NCBI RefSeq assembly: GCF_034424545.1
Contig: NZ_CP139970.1
Span: 3,162,001-3,226,000 of the forward strand
DNA length: 64,000 nucleotides
Reading direction: 5' to 3'
DNA from: Trinickia caryophylli
GTDB taxonomy: Bacteria; Pseudomonadota; Gammaproteobacteria; Burkholderiales; Burkholderiaceae
In this document: positions 54,373 through 64,000 of the stretch, piece after piece
Numbering within the stretch: the stretch's first letter is position 1
Layout of the letters: the number at the start of each line of letters is the position of its first letter
Position numbers and translations under genes: made by a program
The notes under the pieces: model-generated
Told to the model about the DNA's origin: nothing
The model's database searches: none
What the model saw: only the letters and a program-made list of their open reading frames with translations

Positions 54373-57291
54373 TCAGCCTGTGTTGCGCAGGCCGGCGGCG
54401 ATGCCGTTGATCGTGAGATGAATGCCGCGCCGCAGCCGTGCGTTGCTGTCCCCTGCGCGGTGGCGCTTGAGCAGCTCGACCTGCAGGTGATTGAGCGGAT
54501 CGAGGTACGGGAAGCGGTTCTTGATCGAGCGCGCGAGCAGCGGATTGTCGGCGAGACGCTCCCGTTTGCCCGTGATTTCGGCCAGGGCGTGCGCGGTGCG
54601 CTCCCATTCGGCGACGATTCGCTCGAACACCTGCTTGCGCAGTTTCTTGTCCTCGACGAGCTGCGCATAGCGCGACGCGACGGCCAGGTCCGTCTTGGCC
54701 AGCACCATGTCCATGTTCGACAGCAGCGTCGTGAAAAAGGGCCAGGTCTTGTTCATCTTTCTGAGGGTCGAGAGGCGGCGCGAGCGCTCGGTTTCGCTCG
54801 AGGCGCCACGCAGATACGCTTCGACGGCGCTGCCGAATCCGTACCAGCCGGTCAGCAGCAGCCGGCACTGGCCCCACGAGAAGCCCCAGGGAATCGCGCG
54901 CAGATCTTCGATGCGGCGGTTCTTCGGGTCTTGCAGCTTGCGCGACGCGGGGCGGCTGCCGATATTGAGCTCGGCGATCTCGGCGATCGGCGTCGACTGG
55001 AAAAAGTAGTCGGTGAAGCCCGGCGTTTCGTAGACGAGCGCCCGATAGGCGGTCATGGCGGCGTCCGAGAGCGCCTGCATCGTTTCCTCGAACGCGCCGA
55101 GATTGGCCGGTGCGTTGCCGTGCGGCAGCAGCGACGCCTCGAGCGTGGCCGCGACGGCCGTTTCGAGATTGCGACGGCCGATCTCCGGGTTGCTGAACTT
55201 GCTGCCGATGACCTCGCCCTGTTCGGTCAGCCGGATCTGGCCCTCGACCGTGCCCGGGGGCTGCGAGAGAATCGCCTGGTAAGTGGGGCCGCCGCCGCGC
55301 CCCACCGTGCCGCCGCGCCCATGGAAGAGGCGCAGGCGGATGCCGCGCTCCTTGAAAAGCGTCACGAGCGCGAGTTCGGCGCGATACAGTTCCCAGTTCG
55401 ACGTCAGGAAACCGCCGTCCTTGTTGCTGTCCGAATAGCCGAGCATGACTTCCTGCTCGCTGCCCTGATGCGCGACCAGTGCTTCGAGCCCGGGCAGTGC
55501 GAAGTATTCGCGCATGATGACGGGCGCATTGCGCAAATCGGGGATCGTTTCGAAGAGCGGGATCACCATGAGCCCGTTGCGCGCGCTTGCATGCCGGTCG
55601 GCGAGCGTGCCCTCGAGCAGCCCCGTCTCTTTTTGCAGCAGGAGGACTTCGACGAGGTCGCTGACCGTTTCCGTATGGGAAATGATGTAGTTGCGCACGG
55701 CGCGCGCGCCGAAGCGCTCGCGCATCGCGCGCGCGGTTTCGAGCACGCCGAGCTCGTTGTTCACGAGCGGCGAGTACTCCAGGTACGGCGAGCGCAGGAG
55801 GCGCGGCTGCTCGAGCTCGGAGAGCAGCAGCCTCAGCTTGTCGGCCTCGGAAAGCGATGCGTAGTCTTCGTGCACACCCGCGCGCTTGAACAGTTCCGCG
55901 ACGACGGCCTCGTGCACGTCGGAACTCTGGCGCAGATCGATGCTCGCGAGGTGAAAGCCGAACACTTCGGCCGAGCGCACGAGCGGAGCCAGCCGCGGCG
56001 CGACGAGCGTGCCGCCGTGATGCTCATGGAGCGAATCGACCAGCACGTTGAGATCGCGCACGAACTCGCTCGCGTCCGCATAGGGCGTGGCACGCACGGG
56101 GGGCGCGCCATGGCCCGCGCTGCGCAGCGGCACCGTGCCTTCGCCGAGCCGCACGCGCACGCTTGCCGCGAGCCGCGTGTAGACGCCGATCAGCGCCCGG
56201 CGGTAGGGCTCGTCGACGCGATGCGGCGATTGATCGGGAGACGCCTGCGCGAGTGCCTTGAGGGCGTCGCTGCAGCCGGCCAACATGTTCGAGACGGAAA
56301 GCTCGGCGCCGAGCGCATGCACTTCCTCGAGATAGTGCTCGAAGATCACGGCGGCCTGGCGCGAGATTGCGTGCTCGAGGGTCTCGGAGGTGACGTTCGG
56401 GTTGCCGTCGCGATCGCCGCCGATCCAACTGCCCATCTGGAAGAACGCGGGCAGGCGCTCGCTGAGCTTGTGCTGCTCGGCGAGTGCCTCTTCGATATCG
56501 GCGTAAAGCGCGGGAATTTCTCGCAGGAATGTCGCGCGGTAATACGAGAGCGCGTTCTCGATTTCGTCGGCGACGGTGAGCCGCGAATCGCGCAGCATGC
56601 GGGTCTGCCAGAGCGCGGTCACGCGGGCACGCAAAAGCGCACCGTTTTGCGCACGCTCGCGCGCCGTGAGCGGGGCATCGCGCTCGGCCAGCAGATGCGC
56701 GATATGGTGCTGGGCGTCGAGAATGCTCTTGCGCTGCACTTCCGTTGGGTGCGCGGTCAGCACGGGTACGATCAATGCGTCATCGAAAAAGCGCTTGAGC
56801 GTTTCACCGTCGATCGTGCCGGCCAGCGCGAAGCGCTCGAGCGCATAGGCGATCGTGCCGGGCTGCGGCGCCGAGCCGCCGAGTGCGTGCACGCGCCGGC
56901 GACGGTTGTGGTGACGGTCTTCGGCGATGTTGGCCAGATGCGAAAAGTAGCTGAAGGCCCGCACGACGCTTACCGTCTGCTCGGGCGTGAGCGCGCGCAA
57001 CTGCTTTTCGAGCGCGAGCGCGGCGCTGTTGTCGTCCTCGCGGCGAAATTTGACGGCCCGCTGGCGAATCGTTTCGACGAGTTCGAAAACGGCATCGCCT
57101 TCCTGCTCGCGCACGACATCGCCGAGCAGGCGGCCCAGGTAGCGGATGTCCTCGAAAAGCGGCTGATCCTTGTCCTCGCGGCCGCGGCCGACGGATTTCG
57201 TGGGGGCCGCCGGGCCGGCCGGGGCCGAGGGGGCTGAAACGGGCAATGCATCGTTGCGGCGTGCGGCGCGCGCCGATCCGGGAGACGTCAC
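54373..57291 (-). CDS. ppc: Phosphoenolpyruvate carboxylase
   Basis: A 972-residue enzyme that carboxylates phosphoenolpyruvate to oxaloacetate, refilling the TCA cycle. The catalytic histidine region is [15 protein letters not shown] (His181). The second signature is [20 protein letters not shown], and the glycine-rich loop is [14 protein letters not shown]. The chain ends LRNTG in place of the usual QNTG. The GTG start ([12 protein letters not shown]) is chosen because TGAGGAAA lies 7 nt upstream; an ATG 25 codons earlier lacks a site. The first 45 residues are a low-complexity extension. hemC is divergent across 231 bp. Confidence 0.95.
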   Translation of the reverse strand: MTSPGSARAARRNDALPVSAPSAPAGPAAPTKSVGRGREDKDQPLFEDIRYLGRLLGDVVREQEGDAVFELVETIRQRAVKFRREDDNSAALALEKQLRALTPEQTVSVVRAFSYFSHLANIAEDRHHNRRRRVHALGGSAPQPGTIAYALERFALAGTIDGETLKRFFDDALIVPVLTAHPTEVQRKSILDAQHHIAHLLAERDAPLTARERAQNGALLRARVTALWQTRMLRDSRLTVADEIENALSYYRATFLREIPALYADIEEALAEQHKLSERLPAFFQMGSWIGGDRDGNPNVTSETLEHAISRQAAVIFEHYLEEVHALGAELSVSNMLAGCSDALKALAQASPDQSPHRVDEPYRRALIGVYTRLAASVRVRLGEGTVPLRSAGHGAPPVRATPYADASEFVRDLNVLVDSLHEHHGGTLVAPRLAPLVRSAEVFGFHLASIDLRQSSDVHEAVVAELFKRAGVHEDYASLSEADKLRLLLSELEQPRLLRSPYLEYSPLVNNELGVLETARAMRERFGARAVRNYIISHTETVSDLVEVLLLQKETGLLEGTLADRHASARNGLMVIPLFETIPDLRNAPVIMREYFALPGLEALVAHQGSEQEVMLGYSDSNKDGGFLTSNWELYRAELALVTLFKERGIRLRLFHGRGGTVGRGGGPTYQAILSQPPGTVEGQIRLTEQGEVIGSKFSNPEIGRRNLETAVAATLEASLLPHGNAPANLGAFEETMQALSDAAMTAYRALVYETPGFTDYFFQSTPIAEIAELNIGSRPASRKLQDPKNRRIEDLRAIPWGFSWGQCRLLLTGWYGFGSAVEAYLRGASSETERSRRLSTLRKMNKTWPFFTTLLSNMDMVLAKTDLAVASRYAQLVEDKKLRKQVFERIVAEWERTAHALAEITGKRERLADNPLLARSIKNRFPYLDPLNHLQVELLKRHRAGDSNARLRRGIHLTINGIAAGLRNTG

Positions 57292-57522
57292 GGTGGGTTT
57301 CCTCAGTGAAGCCAGAGTCGATGAAATGGATGGACTGCGGACTGCAAAACCGACAAACCGGCGCACGAGCCCGGAAGGCGCGCGCTTATGGCGCGAGACG
57401 CATCCCGATGCCGGCTGCCGCGCCGTGGAGCGCGGTTTCGTTCCGGCCGCCGTGAAAAATGGGGCAAAGCTTGCGTGCTACCATTCTTCGATGTTCTATC
57501 CCGTCATTCGAAGTACCGATCA
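57292..57522. promoter_or_regulatory. Divergent ppc / hemC promoter region
   Basis: 231 bp hold the ppc ribosome site (TGAGGAAA) at the left end. At the right end is TACCAT (57479-57484), a possible -10 box for hemC 39 bp before its ATG. Around it CTTCGATG and CATTCGAAG form an imperfect inverted repeat (57486-57513). hemC has no obvious ribosome site. Confidence 0.4.
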
Positions 57523-58506
57523 ATGAATTCCGAGACATTTTCAGCCGCACCGCCCGAGAAGCTCGTCATTGCCTCGCGAGAGAGCCGTCTTGCGATGTGG
57601 CAGGCCGAGCATGTGCGCGATGCGCTGCGCAAATTATATCCGGCTTGCGACGTGCAAATTCTCGGCATGACAACGCGTGGCGATCAGATCCTCGATCGCG
57701 CGCTCGCGAAGGTGGGCGGCAAGGGGCTCTTCGTCAAGGAACTCGAGAGCGCGTTGGCCGACGGTCGAGCGGATCTCGCGGTGCACTCGCTGAAGGACGT
57801 TCCGATGGAACTGCCCGACGGCTTCGCGCTCGCCGCGGTGATGGAGCGAGAGGATCCGCGCGACGCGTTCGTCTCGAACGACCATGCGAGCCTCGATGCG
57901 CTGCCGGCCGGCAGCGTCGTCGGCACGTCGAGCCTGCGCCGCGAGGCCATGGTGCGCGCGCGCTATCCGCAGCTCATCGTAGAACCGCTGCGCGGCAACC
58001 TCGATACGCGTCTCGGCAAGCTCGATCGCGGTGACTACGCAGCCATCATTCTGGCGGCGGCCGGCTTGAAGCGCCTCGGGCTGGCCGCGCGCATCCGCGG
58101 GCTGATCGAGCCCGAAGACAGTCTGCCCGCCGCGGGCCAGGGTGCGCTCGGCATCGAGATTCGCGTGCCGCGTCCGGAGCTTGCCGCGTGGCTTGCCCCG
58201 CTCGATCACCGGCCGACCGCGCTTGCCGTCGAAGCCGAGCGTACCGTCTCGCGCGCGCTGGGCGGCAGTTGCGACGTGCCGCTTGCCGCGCATGCGCATT
58301 GGCGCGAGGGCGTTTTGCATCTGTCGGGCCGCGTTTCGACGCCGGACGGCGCGCGCGTGGCGTCGGCCGAGGCGAGTGCCGCCGTGGCGAGCGCAGCCGA
58401 TGCGCTCGCCCTCGGCAACGAGGTGGCGCGAGCGCTCGATACGCAGGGCGCGCGCGAAATCGTCGCGACACTCGCCGCTCAGCGCAGCGGCGAGTCGGCC
58501 GCGTGA
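57523..58506 (+). CDS. hemC: Porphobilinogen deaminase (hydroxymethylbilane synthase)
   Basis: A 327-residue enzyme that joins four porphobilinogens into hydroxymethylbilane. The cofactor cysteine is Cys250 in [14 protein letters not shown]. The catalytic aspartate is in [13 protein letters not shown] (Asp92). [11 protein letters not shown] near the N-terminus and GTSSLRREA in the middle are family landmarks. The next gene, for uroporphyrinogen III synthase, starts 17 bp after the stop. Uroporphyrinogen III from these two steps feeds heme, siroheme (see cobA at 0.7 kb) and cobalamin. Confidence 0.96.
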   Translation: MNSETFSAAPPEKLVIASRESRLAMWQAEHVRDALRKLYPACDVQILGMTTRGDQILDRALAKVGGKGLFVKELESALADGRADLAVHSLKDVPMELPDGFALAAVMEREDPRDAFVSNDHASLDALPAGSVVGTSSLRREAMVRARYPQLIVEPLRGNLDTRLGKLDRGDYAAIILAAAGLKRLGLAARIRGLIEPEDSLPAAGQGALGIEIRVPRPELAAWLAPLDHRPTALAVEAERTVSRALGGSCDVPLAAHAHWREGVLHLSGRVSTPDGARVASAEASAAVASAADALALGNEVARALDTQGAREIVATLAAQRSGESAA

Positions 58507-58523
58507 CGGAGGGCGCAGCACGC

Positions 58524-60578
58524 ATGGCGAGCCCCGCGCAGGTCTCGGACGATTCGGGGCGCGGGCGGGCACCGGCGCAGCGTTTCACCGCCGTGCTGAC
58601 GCGGCCGGCCGGCCAGTCCGATGCGCTCGCCGCGAGCCTCGAGCATGACGGCATCGCGGCATTCGAATTTCCGCTCATCGAAATCGCGCCCGTCGAGGAA
58701 GACGGGCCGCTTTTGCGCGCGTTTGCGGCGCTCGACGCCTATGCGCTCGTTGTCTTCGTCTCGCCGAACGCCGTCGACCATGCGCTTGCGCGCGCCGTCG
58801 GGGTGTGGCCGCCGGCTGTGGCCGTCGGCGTGGTGGGGCCGGGCAGCGTGAGCGCGCTCGCGCGGCACGGGATCGCGGCACCGGGGCATGACGTCGTCTG
58901 TCCGGCCGGCGCGAACGGCGAGGCAGGCGAAGCGGAAGCGGACGGGCAGCCGCGTTTCGATTCGGAAGCGCTTTGGGCCGCGATCGAAGCGAAGTTCGGT
59001 ACCGAGGGCCTCGATGGCCGGCGCGTGCTGATCGTGCGCGGCGACGGCGGACGAGAATGGCTTCCCGAGCGTCTGCGCGAAGCCGGTGCGCAGGTCGAGA
59101 CCGTGGCCGCCTATCGGCGCCGGGTGCCGGCGCCGGGGCCCGCGGCGTGGGCCCGCGTGCGCGCGCTCATCGCGGGTGCGCCGCATGCGTGGCTGCTGAC
59201 GAGCTCGGAGGGCGTACGCAATCTTCAGACGTTGGCCGAGGCCGGGCTCACGAGCGACGAACGCGCCGCGCTCGCCCACGTACCGGTCGTCGTGCCGCAC
59301 CCCCGGATCGCCGAGACGGCGCGGCGACTCGGTTTTGATAGGATTACGGCATCCGGCCCCGGCGATGGACGCATCGCGGCGGCCTTGCGCGCCTTCGCCG
59401 CGTCGTCTCGCGCAGCTCCCGATCAACCGGTTCTTGCCTCTACGGCTTCCTCGCGCATGACTGATTCGACTCCAGATTCTTCGGGCAACGTTCATCCGTC
59501 CGCGGCGATCCCGCCCATCCCGCCGCAGCCGCCTCAGCCGGTCTTCAACGAGCAGCGGCGGGCGCGTCGCGGCGGCGGCCTGCTGCTGTGGCTCGTGCTG
59601 ATTGCGGTAGCCTGTGCCACCGGCATCGGCGCCTACGCGCTCAACCGCAAGCTCGATCGTCTCGACGGCCGGCTGGCGGCACGCCAGCAAGCGCTCGAGG
59701 CGCAGGCGGCCGAGCTGCGCGTGAAGATCGGCGATGCCGTTTCGACGGTTCATCAGGTCGACTCGCAGTTCGCGCAGATTCAGGGCAGGCTCGCGGACGC
59801 TCAAACGGCCCAGCAGGCGCTGCAAAAGCAATACGACGACCTCGCGCGCAACCGCGACGACTGGACCTTCGCCGAGGTGGAGCAGATGCTTTCCAGCGCC
59901 AGCGAGCAGTTGCAACTGACGGGCAACACGCAGCTCGCGCTCTTCGCGCTGCAAAGCGCCGATACGCGTCTCGCGGCACTCGCGAGCCCGCAGGCGCTCG
60001 TCGTGCGGCGCGCCATCGCGGCCGACATCGACAAGCTCAAGACGGCGCCCTCGCCCGATTTGACGGGGCTCGCGATCAAGCTCGACGATGCGATCGCACA
60101 GGTCGACGCACTGCCGCTGCTCGGCGAGGCGCCGGTGACGCGTCCCGCCCCGGCGCACGGCGCCCCGGCGGCCGCGGGGGCGAGCGCCGCCGCGGCCGGA
60201 GAGCCGCGCTGGAAGGTCTGGTGGCGCGAGGCATCGGCGGCGATCGGCGCGGAACTCAAGACGCTCGTGCAGGTGCGCAGGATCGACAACGCCGATGCGA
60301 TGCTCAATACGCCCGAGCAAGGCCAATACATCCGTGAAAACGTCAAGCTGCGGCTGCTGTCGGCACGGCTTGCGCTGCTCGCGCGCAATCAGACGACGTT
60401 GAAGTCCGACCTGCATGCGGCCGATGCGGCGCTCGCCCGCTATTTCGACGGTGCCGACAAGCGTACGCAGACGGTGCGGCAGCTCGTGAAGGACGTGGAC
60501 GGCGCTTCGGTCTCGATCGAGGTGCCCGACATCAATGCGAGCCTGCAGGCCCTGCACACGAAGAAGAGCGGGGGCTGA
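58524..60578 (+). CDS. hemDX: Fused uroporphyrinogen-III synthase HemD and membrane protein HemX
   Basis: A 684-residue fusion. Residues 20-295 are HemD (AVLTRPAGQSDALAASLEHD, VVFVSPNAVDHAL, AWLLTSSEGVRNL), which closes and inverts hydroxymethylbilane to uroporphyrinogen III. A Pro-rich linker follows, then a membrane segment (352-373), a coiled coil (about 374-435) and the HemX domain to the end. The fusion is usual in Burkholderia; in E. coli hemD and hemX are separate. ATG 58524 has GGAGGG upstream; a GTG inside the hemC stop (58503) is the alternative. An internal ATG at codon 312 could also yield HemX alone. hemY follows after 2 bp. Confidence 0.92.
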   Translation: MASPAQVSDDSGRGRAPAQRFTAVLTRPAGQSDALAASLEHDGIAAFEFPLIEIAPVEEDGPLLRAFAALDAYALVVFVSPNAVDHALARAVGVWPPAVAVGVVGPGSVSALARHGIAAPGHDVVCPAGANGEAGEAEADGQPRFDSEALWAAIEAKFGTEGLDGRRVLIVRGDGGREWLPERLREAGAQVETVAAYRRRVPAPGPAAWARVRALIAGAPHAWLLTSSEGVRNLQTLAEAGLTSDERAALAHVPVVVPHPRIAETARRLGFDRITASGPGDGRIAAALRAFAASSRAAPDQPVLASTASSRMTDSTPDSSGNVHPSAAIPPIPPQPPQPVFNEQRRARRGGGLLLWLVLIAVACATGIGAYALNRKLDRLDGRLAARQQALEAQAAELRVKIGDAVSTVHQVDSQFAQIQGRLADAQTAQQALQKQYDDLARNRDDWTFAEVEQMLSSASEQLQLTGNTQLALFALQSADTRLAALASPQALVVRRAIAADIDKLKTAPSPDLTGLAIKLDDAIAQVDALPLLGEAPVTRPAPAHGAPAAAGASAAAAGEPRWKVWWREASAAIGAELKTLVQVRRIDNADAMLNTPEQGQYIRENVKLRLLSARLALLARNQTTLKSDLHAADAALARYFDGADKRTQTVRQLVKDVDGASVSIEVPDINASLQALHTKKSGG

Positions 60579-60580
60579 CG

Positions 60581-61774
60581 ATGGCACTGAGGGGACTTTT
60601 GTGGCTTGCGCTGCTGTTCGCGCTGGCGGCGGTGCTCGCGACGGTGGGACGCTTCGATGCCGGGCAGGTGCTGCTCGTCTATCCGCCCTATCGCATCGAC
60701 ATTTCGCTGAACCTGTTCGTCGTCGCGATCGTTGCGCTGTTCGTGGCGCTCTATGCGCTCGCCCGCGTGGCGCGCAACGTTTGGCAGATGCCGCGGCGCG
60801 TGGCCGCCTATCGCGCCCGCTCGCGCGAGGCGAAGGCGCACGCGGCGCTGCGCGAGGCGCTCGGCAACCTGTACGCGGGACGCTTTTCGCGCGCGGAGAA
60901 AGCGGCGCGCGAAGCGCTTGCCATTGAAGCGAACAAGGGGGCGGCAGGGCTCGTAGCGGCTTCGGCGGCCCATCGCATGCGCGAGTACATGCGTCGCGAC
61001 GAATGGCTCGCCGCGATCGACGCGCCTGACTGGCAGGATGCGCGCCTGATGGCGAGTGCCGACATGCGCGCCGACGGGCGCGACCCCGACGGCGCGCTCG
61101 CCGCGCTGACCGAGATGCAATCGCAGGGTGCCCGGCGCATTCATGCGCAACAGATCGCGCTGCGCGCACAGCAGCAACTGAAGAACTGGGCCGAAGTGCT
61201 CAAGCTCGTCAAGACGCTGGAGAAGCGCGAAGCCATTCATCCCGCGGTGGCCGTGCGGCTGCGCCAGCAGGCGGCCGAAAACCTGCTGCGCGAGCGCCGG
61301 CACGACGGCGACGCACTGCTCGCGCTCTGGCAGTCGCTTGCGGCCGCCGAGCGGCAATCGCCGCGCCTCGCCGATCTCGCGGCCGATCTCCTCGTCGCGC
61401 TGAATCGCCATGACGAGGCGCGCCGGATCGTGGAAGAGGCGCTGCAGCACAACTGGGATGCGCGCCTGCTACGGCGCTATCCGGACACGGCCGGCGAAGA
61501 TGCGCTGCCGCTGATTCAGAAGGCGGAGGCATGGCGCAAGAGTCGCACGGAAGACGCCGATCTGATGTTCGCGCTGGGCCGCCTTTGCCTGAAGCAGCGG
61601 CTTTGGGGCAAGGCGCAGTCGTTCCTCGAGTCGGCGCTCGAGCTGGCCGGCGACAACGAGGCGCTCAGGGTGCGCAGCCACCGCTCGCTCGCGCGCCTTT
61701 TCGAGGAGCTCGGCGACATGACGCGGGCCAACGAGCATTACCGCGCGAGCGCGCTCGCCATGACCGTCGTTTGA
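60581..61774 (+). CDS. hemY: HemY-type inner-membrane protein
   Basis: A 397-residue protein with two N-terminal membrane segments (about 4-22 and 42-62, with VLLVYPPYRIDISLNL between) and a cytoplasmic TPR-like helical repeat region to the end (HAALREALGNLYAGRFSRAE, LMFALGRLCLKQRLWGKAQS). It is the HemY of gamma- and beta-proteobacteria, encoded after hemC-hemD-hemX, not the protoporphyrinogen oxidase of the same name. Its role in heme synthesis is not settled; a scaffold role has been proposed. It starts 2 bp after hemDX. Confidence 0.92.
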   Translation: MALRGLLWLALLFALAAVLATVGRFDAGQVLLVYPPYRIDISLNLFVVAIVALFVALYALARVARNVWQMPRRVAAYRARSREAKAHAALREALGNLYAGRFSRAEKAAREALAIEANKGAAGLVAASAAHRMREYMRRDEWLAAIDAPDWQDARLMASADMRADGRDPDGALAALTEMQSQGARRIHAQQIALRAQQQLKNWAEVLKLVKTLEKREAIHPAVAVRLRQQAAENLLRERRHDGDALLALWQSLAAAERQSPRLADLAADLLVALNRHDEARRIVEEALQHNWDARLLRRYPDTAGEDALPLIQKAEAWRKSRTEDADLMFALGRLCLKQRLWGKAQSFLESALELAGDNEALRVRSHRSLARLFEELGDMTRANEHYRASALAMTVV

Positions 61775-61845
61775 AGCCCGGCGACGCGGTGCCTGCGCCG
61801 CTGCTTCGCGGCCGATCGCGAGCCTGCGAGTCTCCTTGTCTCGTT

Positions 61846-63171
61846 CTACTTGTTGACGAGCCGTGCCGGCACGCTGAGGGCGAGGGCGGCGCCGAGCACC
61901 ATGAAGGCGGCGAGCAGGTACATGCCGGCATTGCTGCTGCCGGTGGCCTGCTTGAGCCAGCCCACCGCGTAAGGGCCCAGGAAGCCGGCCAGGTTCCCGA
62001 TCGAATTGACCATCGCGATGCCGGCCGCCGCGCCGGCGCCCGCGAGAAAGGATGTCGGCAGGCTCCAGAAGAGCGGTAGCGAGGTGATGATGCCGGCCGT
62101 GGCGAGCGTGAGGGCCGCCATGGCGAGGCCCGTGTCGTGTGCCCAACCCACCGAGAGGATGAGCCCGACGGCCCCGGCCAAGGCCGGCAGGGCGACGTGC
62201 CAGCGCCGCTCGCGGCGCTTGTCGGCGCTTCGCGCGACGATCAGCATGGTGACGACCGCGGCCGCGAAGGGGATTGCGGAGAGCAGACCGATGATGAACG
62301 CGTCGGCCACGCCGGTGGCCTTGATGATCGTCGGCAGCCAGAAACTCACGCCGTAAAGCCCGGTTACGAACGAAAAGTAGATGAGGCTCATGAGCCATAC
62401 GCGCGGGCTTGCGAGCACGGCCGCAAGCGGCATGTCGTGCTTGTCCGCTTCGTCGGCGCCGATGTTGCGGGCGAGCAGCTGTTTTTCGTCGTCGCCGAGC
62501 CAGCGGGCCGTGGCGATGCGGTCGTCGAGCGCGAAGAAGACGAGCACCCCTGCGAGTACCGAAGGCAGACCTTCGAGAAGGAACAGCCACTGCCATCCGT
62601 GCAAGCCGTGGGCGCCGTCGAACGCCTTCATGATGTAGCCCGAAATCGGCCCGCCGACCACGCCCGAAAGCGCGACGGCAGTCATGAACCAGGTGGTCAT
62701 CCGCCCGCGCCGATGCGCCGGGTACCAGTAGGTCAGATAGAGGATGATGCCGGGAAAAAAGCCTGCCTCGGCAAGGCCGAGCAAAAAGCGCATGGCGTAG
62801 AACATCGCCGGCGTGGTGACGAACATCGTCAACGCCGAGATGATGCCCCACGTGACCATGATCCGCGCGATCCACAGGCGCGCGCCGACGCGATGCAGGA
62901 TCAGGTTGCTCGGCACCTCGAAGAGGAAATAGCCGAAGAAGAAAATACCCGCGCCGAGGCCGTAGACAGCATCGCTCAGGTTGAGATCGGCCGCCATCTG
63001 CAGCTTGGCGAAGCCGACGTTGACGCGGTCGAGATAGGCAACGAGATAACAGAGCAGCAAAAGCGGCAGAAGGCGCCACGAAACCTTGCGGTACGTGGCC
63101 TCTTCGAACGCGGGCGATGGGGCGGTGCCGGTGTTGGGCACCGAAAGCGGATCTGCGGGGGTTCTCGCCAT
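61846..63171 (-). CDS. MFS transporter, anion:cation symporter family
   Basis: A 441-residue MFS protein with 12 membrane segments. The start RKVSWRLLPLLLLCYLVAYL, then DRVNVGFAKLQM, and LPLFWSLPTSFLAGAGAAAG near the end are typical of the phthalate/glucarate-permease (ACS) family. Such proteins import organic anions, e.g. sugar acids or tartrate, with protons. The SDR gene upstream on the same strand may handle the substrate after uptake, for example as a sugar-acid dehydrogenase. The substrate cannot be named from sequence. It does not belong to the heme operon it converges with. Confidence 0.88.
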   Translation of the reverse strand: MARTPADPLSVPNTGTAPSPAFEEATYRKVSWRLLPLLLLCYLVAYLDRVNVGFAKLQMAADLNLSDAVYGLGAGIFFFGYFLFEVPSNLILHRVGARLWIARIMVTWGIISALTMFVTTPAMFYAMRFLLGLAEAGFFPGIILYLTYWYPAHRRGRMTTWFMTAVALSGVVGGPISGYIMKAFDGAHGLHGWQWLFLLEGLPSVLAGVLVFFALDDRIATARWLGDDEKQLLARNIGADEADKHDMPLAAVLASPRVWLMSLIYFSFVTGLYGVSFWLPTIIKATGVADAFIIGLLSAIPFAAAVVTMLIVARSADKRRERRWHVALPALAGAVGLILSVGWAHDTGLAMAALTLATAGIITSLPLFWSLPTSFLAGAGAAAGIAMVNSIGNLAGFLGPYAVGWLKQATGSSNAGMYLLAAFMVLGAALALSVPARLVNK

Positions 63172-63307
63172 GTCGTTGTCTCCGGTCGACCCGAGCCGGC
63201 CCCCGTGGGGCGCTAACCCGGGTTCTATTAAAGGTCTTTGCGCGCGAGCGCTTCCAGCACTTTCACGGGTGATGCGAGGGCACGGCGTGCGGCCGTGGCA
63301 TGCGTGC

Positions 63308-63329
63308 GCCGGCCAGCCGCGAGGCCGGC
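63308..63329 (-). other. Hairpin after the SDR gene
   Basis: GCCGGCC-AGCCGCGA-GGCCGGC, a perfect 7-bp stem, begins 13 bp after the SDR stop. No T-tract follows, so it would be a weak terminator or an mRNA end protector between the SDR and MFS genes. The rest of the 171-bp gap shows nothing clear. Confidence 0.35.
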
Positions 63330-63342
63330 TGCGCGCACAGGA

Positions 63343-64000
63343 TCAGACGCAGCGTCCGCCGTCGACTTCGAGGCAGACGCCCGTCACGAATTCGGCTTCG
63401 TCGGACGCGAGAAAAAGCGCTGCGTTGGCGATGTCCTGCGGCGTCGAGAAGCGGCCGAGCGGGATGCCGGCGAGAAAACGCTGCCGGTTCTCCGGCGTGT
63501 CTTCGACGCCCATGAACTGCGAGAGGAGGGCTGTCTCGCCGATGACGGGGTTCACGCAGTTCACGCGAATGCGATCGCGACCGAGTTCGGCCGCGAGCGA
63601 TTTGCTCGCGACGATCACCGCGCCCTTGCTGGCGTTGTACCAGACGAGGCCGGGGCGCGGGCGCACGCCCGCTGTCGAGGCGATGTTGACGAACGAGCCG
63701 CCGCCCTGCTCGCGGAAGTAGGGCACGAAAGTCTGCACGCTCCAGTAGAGGCTCTTCACGTTGACGGCATGGACGCGGTCGAACTCCGCCTCGGTGACTT
63801 CGAGCACCGGCTTGTTGCGATGGGTGGTGCCAGCGTTGTTGACGACGATCTGCACGCTGCCGAAATCCTCGAGCGCGGCCGCGCGCAGCGCTTGCCAATC
63901 GGCGAGCCGCGAGACGTCGCCGGTTACGGCGATGGCCCGGCCGCCGGCCAGGGCGATTTCGCTCGCGACGCGCTCCGCCGCGGCGCCGTTCAGGTCATTG
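63343..64000 (-). CDS. SDR-family oxidoreductase (N-terminus outside window)
   Basis: The frame is open to the window edge; 219 codons are present, lacking the N-terminal GxxxGxG dinucleotide motif. Visible are ITGDVS-type AVTGDVSRLADW, NNAGTTHRNKPV, the catalytic serine in NIASTAGV, the YxxxK pair in VWYNASKGAV, and the usual C-terminus TGVCLEVDGGRCV. It is a classical SDR alcohol or sugar dehydrogenase/reductase; Cys near the end is not diagnostic. It lies upstream of the MFS transporter on the same strand, 171 bp away. Confidence 0.88.
   Translation of the reverse strand, partial: NDLNGAAAERVASEIALAGGRAIAVTGDVSRLADWQALRAAALEDFGSVQIVVNNAGTTHRNKPVLEVTEAEFDRVHAVNVKSLYWSVQTFVPYFREQGGGSFVNIASTAGVRPRPGLVWYNASKGAVIVASKSLAAELGRDRIRVNCVNPVIGETALLSQFMGVEDTPENRQRFLAGIPLGRFSTPQDIANAALFLASDEAEFVTGVCLEVDGGRCV

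Noticed and set aside
50932..57237. Two very long plus-strand frames (1011 and 973 codons) opposite the hybrid kinase and ppc
   Set aside because: Both are antisense to well-supported genes, low complexity, and lack ribosome sites or known domains.
60581..61774. HemY as protoporphyrinogen oxidase
   Set aside because: The protein has two membrane segments and TPR-like repeats, no FAD motif; the shared name refers to a different family.

Overview
The window is about 66-67% G+C by eye and looks like a chromosomal core segment of a beta-proteobacterium in the Burkholderiaceae (Burkholderia / Paraburkholderia / Trinickia type). The basis is established gene order: cysN-cobA-cbiX, lptFG against pepA-holC-DUF2486, ilvD against a LysR gene, zapB-zapA-6S RNA, DUF3460-scpA-panC-panD, tamA-tamB, metG / mrp / dcd / basic amino-acid decarboxylase, and hemC-hemDX-hemY against ppc. 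I see no insertion sequence, prophage, CRISPR array, tRNA or rRNA. Genus assignment is inference.

Layout. 1-2.1 kb: end of the assimilatory sulfate and siroheme genes (cysN partial, cobA, cbiX). 2.1-7.7 kb: lipopolysaccharide export permeases lptG/lptF, and divergently pepA, holC and a low-complexity DUF2486 protein. 7.8-12.8 kb: ilvD with a divergent LysR regulator, lgt, a SIMPL/DUF541 protein and an EVE protein. 12.8-13.9 kb: 6S RNA with its terminator downstream of zapB-zapA. 14.1-22.4 kb: a cobalamin riboswitch heading btuB-btuC-btuD-cobT-cobS-cobC, which converges with cobU-btuF; together these give B12 uptake and nucleotide-loop assembly. 22.5-25.7 kb: an orphan ParA ATPase, followed by a 13-bp tandem repeat, converging on DUF3460-scpA-panC-panD. 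26-32 kb: the tamA-tamB outer-membrane assembly pair, then an unrecognised 238-residue protein. 32.9-42.1 kb: metG, an OmpA-type lipoprotein, mrp, a degenerate SodC-like lipoprotein, dcd, an ornithine/lysine/arginine decarboxylase and a two-domain LprI-like protein. 42.3-47.8 kb: an NTF2-like protein, argH, an ECF sigma / anti-sigma pair, and an XRE regulator divergent from a methyltransferase. 47.9-54.0 kb: a three-gene signalling operon (REC-EAL protein, two-receiver regulator, hybrid histidine kinase). 54.4-61.8 kb: ppc and the divergent heme genes hemC, hemDX, hemY. 61.8-64 kb: an MFS transporter and a partial SDR oxidoreductase.

Most of the window is housekeeping. The part I find most worth following is the 47.9-54.2 kb signalling operon. 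Its kinase gene is preceded by a good match to a sigma-28 (FliA) flagellar promoter, by two abutting hairpins at the predicted 5' end of the mRNA, and it ends with an EAL protein whose catalytic motif is altered. Other points are the B12 riboswitch with two mutually exclusive hairpins, a probably leaderless cobU transcript, a SodC homologue that has lost most metal ligands, and the ParA gene with adjacent tandem repeats. None of these is proven from sequence alone.
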